Notes under the pieces: model-generated
Told to the model about the DNA's origin: nothing
Seen by the model: only the letters and a program-made list of their open reading frames with translations
Databases searched by the model: none
Assembly: GCA_938017505.1 (NCBI GenBank)
Contig: CALIKV010000031.1
Location: 1 to 64,000, forward strand
Reading direction: 5' to 3'
Length of the DNA stretch: 64,000 bases
From: an uncultured Sulfolobales archaeon
Lineage (GTDB): Archaea > Thermoproteota > Thermoprotei_A > Sulfolobales > NBVN01
In this document: in pieces, positions 1 through 7,548 of the stretch
Layout: every line of letters begins with the position of its first letter
How positions within the stretch are numbered: the stretch's first letter is position 1
Position numbers and translations under genes: made by a program

Positions 1-742
1 CCTCACTCAGTGCCTTGATCAAAGCTTGAGTGTCGACGACTCCTCCTCTGGATGTGTTGATCAACGTCGCGCTCCTCTTCATAAGCCTCAAACGATCCTC
101 GTCAATCAAGTGCCTGGTCTCAGGAGTGAGGGGGACGTGGATGCTGACCACGTCAGCCTCCTTCAGGAGCGTCTCCAGATCCACGTAAGTGACTCCCAAC
201 CCCTGCTCGACTTGAGGGCTCGCCCTGTACACGTCGTAGTATATGACCCTCATGCCTAGTCCGTTGACAGCTATTGAGGCGACCTCCCTGCCTATCCTTC
301 CGAGACCGACTATACCGAGGATCTTCCCCTTAAGCTCGAAGCCCTCGGCCTCTTTCTTAACCCACTTACCATCCCTCATCTTCCTGTCCGAGTAAGCTAT
401 CTTCCTCGCCAGCGCGAGCATAAGCCCTATGACCAGCTCCGCCACGCTCCTGGTAGGGGCTTCAGGAGTGTTCAAAACTTTAATGCCTCTCACCTCAGCG
501 GCCTTAACGTCTATGTTGTCAAGTCCGACACCAGCCCTGGCTATCACCTTGAGGTTCTCAGCGTTGTTGATCACGTCGGCAGTGACTAGGGGTTTACTCC
601 TCACAAAGAGGACGTCGACGTCCCTAACTAACTCGACCAGCTCTCTATCCGATGGATACTCTCTGTAGATTATCTGGAAGCCGGCTTCCTCCAGCATCCT
701 GACCGCTTCCCTATGTATCGGAGCCGTTAAGAGGGCCTTCAT
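1..742 (-). CDS. serA: D-3-phosphoglycerate dehydrogenase, 3' part off the window
   Basis: This is the N-terminal part of a D-isomer 2-hydroxyacid dehydrogenase, oxidising 3-phosphoglycerate in the first step of serine synthesis. The reading frame starts at ATG (MKALLTAPIHREAV) and runs off the left edge, so it is missing from the ORF track. The translation shows the usual N-terminal catalytic half-domain followed by the NAD-binding Rossmann motif GIVGLGRIGREVA and later INTSRGGVVD, both typical of the family. The start overlaps the stop of the upstream aminotransferase gene as ATGA, so the two are translationally coupled and probably act in one pathway. Other hydroxyacid dehydrogenases (glyoxylate or hydroxypyruvate reductase) are possible alternatives because the C-terminus, where substrate specificity and any ACT domain would lie, is not visible. 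Confidence 0.88.
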   Translation of the reverse strand, partial: MKALLTAPIHREAVRMLEEAGFQIIYREYPSDRELVELVRDVDVLFVRSKPLVTADVINNAENLKVIARAGVGLDNIDVKAAEVRGIKVLNTPEAPTRSVAELVIGLMLALARKIAYSDRKMRDGKWVKKEAEGFELKGKILGIVGLGRIGREVASIAVNGLGMRVIYYDVYRASPQVEQGLGVTYVDLETLLKEADVVSIHVPLTPETRHLIDEDRLRLMKRSATLINTSRGGVVDTQALIKALSE

Positions 743-1905
743 CTCCTGCCCACCCACCCGAGCTCGTCAAGCACCTCCTTGATAGAGTTAAGCACTTCTT
801 CAATGTACTCTTTAGGCATGTAACCCATGTGCCCCACCCTGAAGGAGGTCTTCTTGAATTTGCCGTAGCCCGCGGCTATCTCGTAGCCTTTCTCACGAAC
901 CCTGCTGTAGACCTCGTACCCGTCGATCCCTTGAGGGGCCTTGATGGAGGTTATCGTCGGCGACTCGTAGCCCTTCCTGGCGAAAAGCTCTAGCCCGAGG
1001 TCACGCACGCCCTCCCTGACCATACTGGCTCTCTCCGAGTACATCGAGAGCCAGGAGTCCTTGCCGCCCATCAAGTCAACGATCCGAAGCATCACGTTAA
1101 GCCCCATTATCTGGGGTATTGGAGGGGTTGAAGGAGTTGACCACTCCTTCTCCTGGTACTGCAGGTACTTCAGCACGTCGAAATACCAGCCCCTGTCAGG
1201 GATGTTCTCGGCCTTCTTCAAGGCCTCCCTGCTGAAGATGCCGACGGCTAGACCGGGTGGCACGCCGAAGGCCTTCTGACTGCTCGTGAAGACTACGTCG
1301 AGACCCCACTCGTCGAACTTAATGTCAGCAGCGCCCATGGCTGAAACGGCGTCCACGAAGACCAGCTTCCCGTGATCCTTAGACACTCTTGCCAGCTCTC
1401 TCAACGGATTTAAGACGCCGGTGCTGGTCTCGTTATAGGTTATTGTAACTGCCTCAACCTCCGGGTGCTTCCTAAGAGACTCGTCGAGCTCCTCAGGAAG
1501 GACGGGCTCACCTGCCTCCTTCTCCAACACGACAGCCTTCCTGCCGTTACTCTCGACAGCCTCCCTATACCTGGAGCCGAACTCCCCTATGATCGTGGTT
1601 AACACGCTGCCGCCAGCAGTCACGAAGTTCCTCACGCTAGCCTCCATAATCCCGGTCCCACTGCTGGGGAAGAGGAGGGCCACGCCGTCAACAGCCCCGG
1701 CGAACCTGGAGAGCCTCTCAACAGTGTCCTTATGCAGCGCTCTGTACTCCTTCGACCTATGGCTGAACATCTGGAACCTCATGACCTCGAGAACCTCGGG
1801 GAAACAGGCAACAGGCCCTGCCGTGAAGAGCTTTAGGGGTTTAGGCCAGACGAGCCTGTATAACTCATCAACAACTCCCCGGCCGACTGAACCCAAGACG
1901 TCCAC
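739..1905 (-). CDS. Class V PLP aminotransferase (serine/alanine-glyoxylate type)
   Basis: A 388-residue fold-type I PLP enzyme of class V, in the group of serine-pyruvate, alanine-glyoxylate and archaeal phosphoserine aminotransferases. Visible features are the N-terminal FTAGPV loop (about residues 27-32), the cofactor aspartate in VFVDAVSAMG (D185) and the Schiff-base lysine in TSSQKAFG (K211). Length is normal for the family. It lies directly upstream of, and overlaps by 4 nt, the phosphoglycerate dehydrogenase gene. This pairing suggests it transaminates 3-phosphohydroxypyruvate (or the reverse serine-glyoxylate reaction) in serine metabolism. The exact substrate is inference from context; the fold and class are seen directly. 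Confidence 0.88.
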   Translation of the reverse strand: MDVLGSVGRGVVDELYRLVWPKPLKLFTAGPVACFPEVLEVMRFQMFSHRSKEYRALHKDTVERLSRFAGAVDGVALLFPSSGTGIMEASVRNFVTAGGSVLTTIIGEFGSRYREAVESNGRKAVVLEKEAGEPVLPEELDESLRKHPEVEAVTITYNETSTGVLNPLRELARVSKDHGKLVFVDAVSAMGAADIKFDEWGLDVVFTSSQKAFGVPPGLAVGIFSREALKKAENIPDRGWYFDVLKYLQYQEKEWSTPSTPPIPQIMGLNVMLRIVDLMGGKDSWLSMYSERASMVREGVRDLGLELFARKGYESPTITSIKAPQGIDGYEVYSRVREKGYEIAAGYGKFKKTSFRVGHMGYMPKEYIEEVLNSIKEVLDELGWVGRR

Positions 1906-1977
1906 CGAGAATTATAGCTGAACAAGGTTAATAACGTTGTATTTGCGTTAATTACGCGGCGTAGGCCCACCTTAGGA

Positions 1978-2020
1978 GGGTTCTGAGCTACGTAGTCTTT
2001 TGATAGACTTACATAGCTCT
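1978..2020 (-). repeat. Right-end hairpin of a decayed IS200/IS605-type element (copy 1)
   Basis: A stem-loop read on the minus strand just after the tnpB remnant: GAGCTATGTAAGTCT, loop ATCAA, AGACTACGTAGCTC, then AGAACCC. The stem is about 14 pairs with one bulge. The same core (GTCTATCAAAGACTACGTAG..CAGAACCC) recurs near 16.1 kb (minus) and 35.8 kb (plus). Position directly 3' of a tnpB reading frame matches where IS200/IS605 elements carry their right-end hairpin and the 3' part of the omega RNA. Confidence 0.6.
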
Positions 2021-2420
2021 TCCTCTCAACACCTCATTAAGGGTTTTCGGGGTGAACCCAGCTCCCCGCATCTGGAGGTTCAGGACCGCTACAACGTCTC
2101 TGTACATTGCTAAGCCGCACCCCCACATTTCATCAACCTGCTCCCATAGGCTACCGGCTTGTACTCGAGCATGAACTGGAAAGTTCAAGCGTTCCACTTC
2201 GAAAACTTCCTATTCATATCTTTTGAGCCATTGAGAACTCCCTTTGATTTTTCTCAGGTCTTCAAGGATTCCCCGCTTTCGATCTCTTTGAGCTCTTTCA
2301 CAATGATAGCTGTCAAACCCCTTCTACTCTGGAACTGTTGGCGGGGCGTACTAGCGTTGGCGAGACTCCCGTGTATCGTGCTTGATCCGACATCGACAAT
2401 AGCGTTTAAAGTGAGTTAAC
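2009..2420 (-). pseudogene. tnpB: Decayed tnpB (IS200/IS605 OrfB) C-terminal part
   Basis: Minus-strand translation over frames gives broken pieces of a TnpB protein. One frame holds IIVKELKEIES, then a stop, then NRKFSKWNA, a stop and TFQFMLEYK, matching the archaeal TnpB stretch with a conserved aromatic, FxxLQxxIEYK-like segment. The track ORF 2009..2197 gives the terminal part WGCGLAMYRDVVAVLNLQMRG, corresponding to the last zinc-ribbon cysteine and the RDxxAxxN catalytic motif. Several stops and frame changes show it is dead. The 62-aa ORF and the plus-strand 2159..2419 ORF should not be annotated as genes. The intergenic stretch 1906-2502 otherwise holds only the right-end hairpin. Confidence 0.7.
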
Positions 2421-2502
2421 GAGTCTCAGGCGGGGGTTCTCTCCTCATTAAGTTCAGTAGCACCTAGCTGTCCTCATCCAAGTTGCTTAGTTACGCGGGA
2501 AT

Positions 2503-3720
2503 TTAAGTTTTCGCCGTTATTTCCTCAACGAGTTCCCGTATTCTCTTAACGCCCTCAACTATCTTCTCCTCGTCTACTGCGTAACTGAACCTGATGTAGT
2601 CCCTCCCGAAGTCCTTCGGGAAGGCCGTCCCCGGTAGGGTCACGACGTACTTCTCATCTATCAGCTTGTTGACGAACGCCTCCACGTCAAGGCCTACGGA
2701 GCCAAGCAGCTTAGCCACCCTAGGGAATAGGTAGAAGGCTCCCCTACCCCTCCAAACCTCGAAGCCTTTCACCTTCCTCAACTCGTTGTAGAGGGTCAGC
2801 CTCCTCCTGTCAAAGAGCTTCACCATCTCCCTGACAGGAGTCCAGTCGCCTTTAAGAGCTGTCACGCCTGCCTTCTGAGCCACTGAGGGCGGGCAGGACC
2901 ACGTGTTCACGGCCAGCTTGACAAGCAGCTTGGCAACCTCCCTCCTCACCACTAAGTAACCGAGCCTCCAACCAGTCATCGAGAACGTCTTCGAGAACCC
3001 GTTGCAGTAAAGGACGTGATCCCTCCAGTCAGGGAAGCTCATGAAGGACTTGAAATCGGCATTCTCGTAGAGGAAGTTATCGTATATCTCGTCGGCGAAT
3101 ATGAGGAGCTTGTAGTCCCTGGCGAGATCCATCAACTCCTCGACCTCCTTGCTGCTGAAGACCGCTCCGGTAGGGTTGTGTGGGTTGACTATGGCGATCC
3201 CCCTAGTCTTCTTCGTTATTGACTCGTGGATAGCGTTGAGATCGAGCGCGAAGCCTTCCTCGCTGCCTAACCACTTTAAAGGCACGTAGACGGGTCTCGC
3301 ACCGAGGAACTTAGGCAGCTCAGAGTACACTGGGTACGTCGGGTCAGTGACTATGACCTCGTCTTTGGGCCTCACGTAGGCCGCCATAGCTAAGTAAGCA
3401 GCCCCCTTCGTTCCCATAGTAATCAACACCTCGTCAGGCCTGACGTCGCTGCCGTACTTGGCGTTCAAGTACTCAGCGACTGACTCCCTCAACTCCCTAA
3501 TGCCCTCAGTCTCTGTGTAGCCGGTGAACCTCAGGTCAAGCGCCTTCTTACCCTCCTCAATTATGTGAGGTGGAGTGGGTATGTCAGGCTGGCCAACCCC
3601 GAACGATATCACGTTGAAGCCTCTTGAGGTCAGCTCCTTAGCACGGGCGATGTACTGGAAGGCGGTCTCGCCGGAGATCTCCTCAACAACACCGCTGTAA
3701 TTGAGGACGGGCGATATCAC
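2503..3720 (-). CDS. aspC: Aspartate aminotransferase (class I/II)
   Basis: A 405-residue PLP aminotransferase of class I/II, interconverting aspartate/oxaloacetate and glutamate/2-oxoglutarate, or acting on related amino acids. The PLP-contact motif NPHNPTGAV (about 179-187), the cofactor aspartate in FADEIYD (D210) and the Schiff-base lysine in GFSKTFSMTGWRLGY (K244) are all present and correctly spaced. Start is GTG with a TATA-like CTTAAGTATT about 20-25 nt upstream on the minus strand, so the mRNA is probably leaderless or nearly so. It stands alone between the tnpB remnant and the surface-protein gene. Substrate range cannot be fixed from sequence; archaeal members often act on several amino acids. 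Confidence 0.9.
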   Translation of the reverse strand: MISPVLNYSGVVEEISGETAFQYIARAKELTSRGFNVISFGVGQPDIPTPPHIIEEGKKALDLRFTGYTETEGIRELRESVAEYLNAKYGSDVRPDEVLITMGTKGAAYLAMAAYVRPKDEVIVTDPTYPVYSELPKFLGARPVYVPLKWLGSEEGFALDLNAIHESITKKTRGIAIVNPHNPTGAVFSSKEVEELMDLARDYKLLIFADEIYDNFLYENADFKSFMSFPDWRDHVLYCNGFSKTFSMTGWRLGYLVVRREVAKLLVKLAVNTWSCPPSVAQKAGVTALKGDWTPVREMVKLFDRRRLTLYNELRKVKGFEVWRGRGAFYLFPRVAKLLGSVGLDVEAFVNKLIDEKYVVTLPGTAFPKDFGRDYIRFSYAVDEEKIVEGVKRIRELVEEITAKT

Positions 3721-3845
3721 GTGAACACCCGTAATACTTAAGCCCCACCGTCTAATAAACGTTCATGAGACTGTTAGGAGTTCTAAACGCGATAGGAGAA
3801 CGCGGGGCTAAGTTTTTAATGGACGTCGAGGGACGAATGGTTATA

Positions 3846-3862
3846 GAGAAAAAGGCTTTCTC
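3846..3862 (-). terminator. Stem-loop with T/A runs after the surface-protein gene
   Basis: GAGAAA-AAGGC-TTTCTC forms a 6-bp stem about 25 nt beyond the stop of the surface-layer gene, flanked by A5/T5 tracts on both strands. It is a plausible terminator for a strongly expressed gene, although archaeal termination depends mainly on T tracts and needs no hairpin. Confidence 0.35.
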
Positions 3863-3884
3863 GATTTTTACGCCCCGTTTCAGC

Positions 3885-6092
3885 TTAGCCTGCTATCTTT
3901 CTACGCACTACCATAACTAAGTAGGCCGCTATCAAGACGGATATGAGTGAGAAGACCACGGCTAGCCAGACGGCGGTGGAGATCATGGAGATGCCCTCAG
4001 TAGCCGACTTTATCGCCGACACGTCTGCCTTAATGGTACCCACGTCAGTCTTAACGGTAGCTACGTCGCCCTGAACGCTCGTTATCGTGCCTTTGAGAGT
4101 CCCTACGTCTGTCTTAACGGTAGCTACGTTACCGTCTATACTGGTCACCACGGGCTTTATCGCCGCTACGTCTGCTTTAATGGTTCCTACATCCGTCTTT
4201 ATAACAGCTACGTCGCCCTGAACACTCGTTATGGTAGCGTCCAGCGAGTCAAGCATGGATATCACCGTGGCTAAGTCGGCCTGGATTGCCGTGAGTATTG
4301 GGTCGCCTTCCTCGGTCACTGTGAAGAGCGCGTAGGTCGGCTTGTACGGCGGCTCAGACGCTTCTGGATATATTGACACTACGTGTAGCCCTGGCCTGAA
4401 GCCCGCTGCTATGAAGACCACCTCGATGTCGCCGGTCTCGTTAGCCCATATTAGGGATGGCCAGTACCAGACGCCGTTAGCTCCTAAGAAGTTGTTGTCT
4501 ATGTTGATGGCATAGCCTTTTCCAGGCTCGAAGCCCAGGCCTATGACGCGGACTTCCGACCCGTCGTTGCTGATGACCGACGGCACTACCACGAATTTAG
4601 GTAGTATGGTGAAAGTCGCTTCAGCCCACGTGGTGCATACATACCACGGATAGCACGCCGTTACATCGTGCTCGCCGCCGTAGTCGTGGGGAACTACGAA
4701 CCTCACTGTGACGTTGAACTTCCCGTCAGGTCCTGTCGTGCCGTTAACGATGTTAATCCAATCACTATAACCAACTTCTGGGTTATATCCATACCACCAT
4801 ATGCCTACAAGCACGTCTGCCGGGAATCCGTAGACCCTAGCCTCTACCAAATCACCTACGTAGCCTTTCTCGGGTATCAAGACCAGCGTCGGGTGGACGT
4901 AGATGTAGAAGACGTACAGGACGCCTGCGTTACTGACTTTAACGGTGTGCCATCCTACCGTGAGCTCAGGCACCTTGAACGTCGTGTTGAAGAACCCTGA
5001 CGCGTTAGGCGTGACGCTTCCTAAGAACTTGCCGTCAACGCTGAAGCTGACGGGGCCTGTTGGGTTCCACCAAGCGCCAGCGACCACCACGGTGTCGAAG
5101 ACGTAGACATCAAGTCCTAATGTGTTGTTGCCTGCACCCGTGTATAGGTCTGTGAAGGGAAGTGGTTCATCACCGTATTTCACAGACTTCAGCTGGACGA
5201 AAGCCCTATAATACTCCTCGTACTCAACGTAATCGATTAAGTCGCCTGTTTCGTTATACCACACGTACACCGTGACCGTATCGCTCGGCACGGAACCAAA
5301 TCCAATCCACTCTGCCTTCAAGTCTTTAATGCGCCACGAGTAAGTGAGCTTTCCTACGTTGTCTGTCCAGGCCTGTCCGAACACCTCGTCGTTCGCGCTA
5401 CTGCCCCCGTAAGTCAGGTTCAGCAGCTTGTTAGGCTGGAGAGCAACACCCTTCAGAGTCACTAATGCCCCTCCGGGACCCTCCGTCGGGGTTATTTCTA
5501 AGGCAGGCAGGATGTCAACTATCTGAGCGCTGACGGCCACGGCGGTGGCTGCACCGTCGAATATCTTTATGTACTGGTACTCAGGGGTTATGTCGAAGGG
5601 TATCGGCCCTATAAGCACTTTATATGAGGTAGAACCAATGGTGATAGTTCCTATGTAGAAGTCGGCCTTACCTCCCTTCAGAAGCGGGTTGGTCTTGCTG
5701 ACCTTCTTCAACGGTGCGTTTAAGTCGCTCACCAAGAAGCCTCTAGCGTAGCATTTGTCGTCAGGGCTTATCGCTGAATAACCGTCTTTACTTATGTATA
5801 GGTCAAACTGGGACCCCGAGAACGTGACTAAGTTGGTGGATCCAATTGCGAAGACTATGGCTAGGTAGCCGGTCGCCGGAAGGCCATCCATCTCAATGAC
5901 CTCGTCGGAGCCCGCCTTAATCGATACGTTGAAGTCCGCGAGATCGATGGTGGTTGGAGAATCCCTACTGTCTACTACACCAAGTACTGGGTGGCCTGTT
6001 GAGGCCTGAATGGGAATTGACGTCAGGAGTCCTAGTGCCAGCACCGCTATGATGAGTAGAGCGCTTACTTTATACGCCTTGTTTGTGTTCAT
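3885..6092 (-). CDS. Large anchored surface protein with heptad stalk (SlaB-like)
   Basis: A 735-residue exported protein. The N-terminus (MNTNKAYKVSALLIIAVLALGLL) is a clear signal peptide ending near QAS. The body (about 30-590) is beta-rich, with several Ig-like segments of the type ITPTEGPGGALVTLKG and VPSVISNDGSEVRVIG. Residues about 599-701 form an uninterrupted 7-residue repeat (KTDVGTI KADVAAI KPVVTSI...), predicted as a coiled-coil stalk. It ends with one membrane segment (WLAVVFSLISVLIAAYLVMVV) and a basic tail RRKIAG. This order is that of the SlaB membrane anchor of crenarchaeal S-layers, in which a trimeric stalk holds the lattice off the membrane. I infer this role from architecture, not from recognised sequence identity. 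It has its own promoter and SD-like GGTGA. Confidence 0.7.
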   Translation of the reverse strand: MNTNKAYKVSALLIIAVLALGLLTSIPIQASTGHPVLGVVDSRDSPTTIDLADFNVSIKAGSDEVIEMDGLPATGYLAIVFAIGSTNLVTFSGSQFDLYISKDGYSAISPDDKCYARGFLVSDLNAPLKKVSKTNPLLKGGKADFYIGTITIGSTSYKVLIGPIPFDITPEYQYIKIFDGAATAVAVSAQIVDILPALEITPTEGPGGALVTLKGVALQPNKLLNLTYGGSSANDEVFGQAWTDNVGKLTYSWRIKDLKAEWIGFGSVPSDTVTVYVWYNETGDLIDYVEYEEYYRAFVQLKSVKYGDEPLPFTDLYTGAGNNTLGLDVYVFDTVVVAGAWWNPTGPVSFSVDGKFLGSVTPNASGFFNTTFKVPELTVGWHTVKVSNAGVLYVFYIYVHPTLVLIPEKGYVGDLVEARVYGFPADVLVGIWWYGYNPEVGYSDWINIVNGTTGPDGKFNVTVRFVVPHDYGGEHDVTACYPWYVCTTWAEATFTILPKFVVVPSVISNDGSEVRVIGLGFEPGKGYAINIDNNFLGANGVWYWPSLIWANETGDIEVVFIAAGFRPGLHVVSIYPEASEPPYKPTYALFTVTEEGDPILTAIQADLATVISMLDSLDATITSVQGDVAVIKTDVGTIKADVAAIKPVVTSIDGNVATVKTDVGTLKGTITSVQGDVATVKTDVGTIKADVSAIKSATEGISMISTAVWLAVVFSLISVLIAAYLVMVVRRKIAG
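3990..4298 (-). repeat. Heptad-repeat region in the surface protein
   Basis: DNA encoding about fourteen consecutive heptads, with valine/isoleucine in the core positions and mostly Lys/Asp outside. Near-identical DNA blocks, for example two copies of the stretch around ACGGTAGCTACGT, show recent internal duplication of 21/42-bp units. Confidence 0.75.
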
Positions 6093-6130
6093 GCTTTGAA
6101 GTCACCACGATAGATATCTCCCTCGATAGA

Positions 6131-6140
6131 GTATTTAAGC
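6131..6140 (-). promoter_or_regulatory. TATA box of the surface-protein gene
   Basis: On the minus strand GCTTAAATAC lies about 40 nt upstream of the ATG, with an SD-like GGTGA at about 6102-6106. Spacing implies a short leader of some 15-20 nt, in keeping with a highly translated S-layer component. Confidence 0.45.
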
Positions 6141-6189
6141 CTGATGCCTACAGAAGTTAAGTGTTTCTAGGTTCTGTATACAGGGTTAC

Positions 6190-6759
6190 TCACGTCACGA
6201 ACTCGAGAAGTATTAGACCTTTCACGTGCTCTGCTCTCCGGACGTGATGTCCTAGACCTATCACCACCCCCTCTACGAACTTGGCTAGGGGCTCTGTCGA
6301 CTTCGCCGCGTGCGTTGATGAGACGCACCTGAGTTTAGTAGTGTTTCCCTCCCGCTTAAGCTCCACCTCGTTTAAATCCCACCTAACGGTCTCCAGGAAG
6401 CTCTTCAGCTTGTTAAGTGGGTTGTCGAACCTCTCCCTCAGGTACTTCCCGTAGAGGACGCCGCTCTCGAACCACTTCTTAAGTAGCTCCTCCTGAGACC
6501 TACAGGAACCCTCTGTCAAGCACTCGAGGACTTCCTGAGGCGTGAAAACCCCTCCGAGCACTCTCAGCGACGCCACGGCCTCAAGAGTCTCGGCAGCCTC
6601 CTCAACGCTGTAGCCGAGGTCCTCTAATCTGACGGCCTGCTTCAGTGACTCCTCCACGAACCTGCTTATGAACGTCCCCTTCTTCCTCGAGACCCTGAGG
6701 ATCTCCTCCACTATGTCCTCGGACACGTAGACGAGCTTCTTCTCCTTACCCATACGCAC
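6190..6759 (-). CDS. Uncharacterised protein, RHH-like N-terminus (paralogue 2)
   Basis: 189 residues, family not recognised. The N-terminal 45 residues (KLVYVSEDIVEEILRVSRKKG.. SRFVEESLKQAV) look like a ribbon-helix-helix fold: a short strand, two helices with a glycine turn, as in metal- or antitoxin-type regulators. The rest is mixed alpha/beta, with a C-terminal segment LAKFVEGVVIGLGHHV. It is clearly related to the next gene upstream, sharing the order RHH-like domain, helical middle, WFESG/WFEAG, LNxxKSF and a terminal FVEG/FLEG helix, so the two arose by tandem duplication. The genes overlap by 14 nt, so they form an operon and may form a hetero-oligomer. A DNA-binding regulatory role is inference. 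Confidence 0.55.
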   Translation of the reverse strand: MRMGKEKKLVYVSEDIVEEILRVSRKKGTFISRFVEESLKQAVRLEDLGYSVEEAAETLEAVASLRVLGGVFTPQEVLECLTEGSCRSQEELLKKWFESGVLYGKYLRERFDNPLNKLKSFLETVRWDLNEVELKREGNTTKLRCVSSTHAAKSTEPLAKFVEGVVIGLGHHVRRAEHVKGLILLEFVT

Positions 6760-7369
6760 CAGCTTCCCTCTTAACAGCCTCCAGCCCGAGGGAACCCCTG
6801 GATACCTCCCTACTGACCACCCTATAGCTCAGGACGTTGAGGGCCCCCTCCAGGAACGCCGCTAGGAGGACGCTGTAGGGCTCAGGAGCCTTGGGGTTCG
6901 CCACCCTCACGTGTAGGCCCTCACCACTCCTCCTCACAGTCAGCTCTGGGGCTTCCCACGTGAATGACTTGAAGCTGTTTAAGAACGCCTCGACAGGATC
7001 TCTAAGATCGCCAGTGGCGTAGCGCTTCGCAAGCCAAGCCCCAGCCTCAAACCAGCTCCTAACAGCCTGATCCCCGGCACCTCGATACGCTAGCTCTATC
7101 ATCTCATATAATAAGCCCTCCAAAACTAACACGTAGCCAGTCCTCCTAGCCGCCTCCAGGAGTGACTCCTCCTCAACAACCCTCCTCAAGTTCACGCCAG
7201 AGTCCTCAGCCTTGAGAACTACCTCGAAGATCTCGTTGACGAGGCTGTAGAGACTGCAACCCCTCCTTTCAGCCACCTCGCTAAGCCTGTCCACGAGATC
7301 CTTCCTTGCGAAGAGTGCCTTCCTCTCAGCCTCACTCCTGATCAAAACCAACCACCAACAACCCATCAT
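6746..7369 (-). CDS. Uncharacterised protein, RHH-like N-terminus (paralogue 1)
   Basis: 207 residues, first gene of a two-gene operon. The N-terminus (ERKALFARKDLVDRLSEVAERRGCSLYSLVNEIFEVVLKAE) again resembles a ribbon-helix-helix unit. It is followed by a helical middle and a C-terminal half with WFEAGAWLAKRY, FLNSFKSFTWEAPELTV and FLEGALNVLSYRV that parallels the downstream paralogue. The C-terminal half may be a ligand-sensing domain, but I cannot name it. The ORF-track start includes a short hydrophobic lead (MMGCWWLVLIRSEAERK); the RHH-like part begins near ERKALFA, so a start a few codons downstream is possible. A TATA-like AGTATTAAAAG sits about 30 nt upstream of the first start codon. 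Confidence 0.55.
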   Translation of the reverse strand: MMGCWWLVLIRSEAERKALFARKDLVDRLSEVAERRGCSLYSLVNEIFEVVLKAEDSGVNLRRVVEEESLLEAARRTGYVLVLEGLLYEMIELAYRGAGDQAVRSWFEAGAWLAKRYATGDLRDPVEAFLNSFKSFTWEAPELTVRRSGEGLHVRVANPKAPEPYSVLLAAFLEGALNVLSYRVVSREVSRGSLGLEAVKREAGAYG

Positions 7370-7395
7370 CTAGTAATAATTACGTGAACAAGCTC

Positions 7396-7405
7396 TTTTA
7401 ATACT
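7396..7405 (-). promoter_or_regulatory. TATA box of the RHH-like pair
   Basis: Minus strand reads GGGAAGTATTAAAAGAGC, a purine BRE followed by a TATA element, 27-36 nt before the start of the first RHH-like gene. This predicts a leaderless or very short-leader transcript. The rest of the 7370-7548 gap holds no gene that I can see. Confidence 0.5.
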
Positions 7406-7548
7406 TCCCTCCGTTGAGGGAGCACGCAAAGCCCTGTAAATAGGGGGTGGTGACTGCAAGTGGCTAGTCAGTCCCGAGCATGCTCTGAGTTCACTCAGAC
7501 CACACCGCGGTCGCGGTACGTCGTACTAAGTACCGTCGGTCTCCATCC

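Noticed and set aside
2159-2419. 86-aa plus-strand ORF
   Set aside because: It is antisense to the decayed tnpB, and the minus strand has recognisable TnpB pieces; no plus-strand family motif or promoter.
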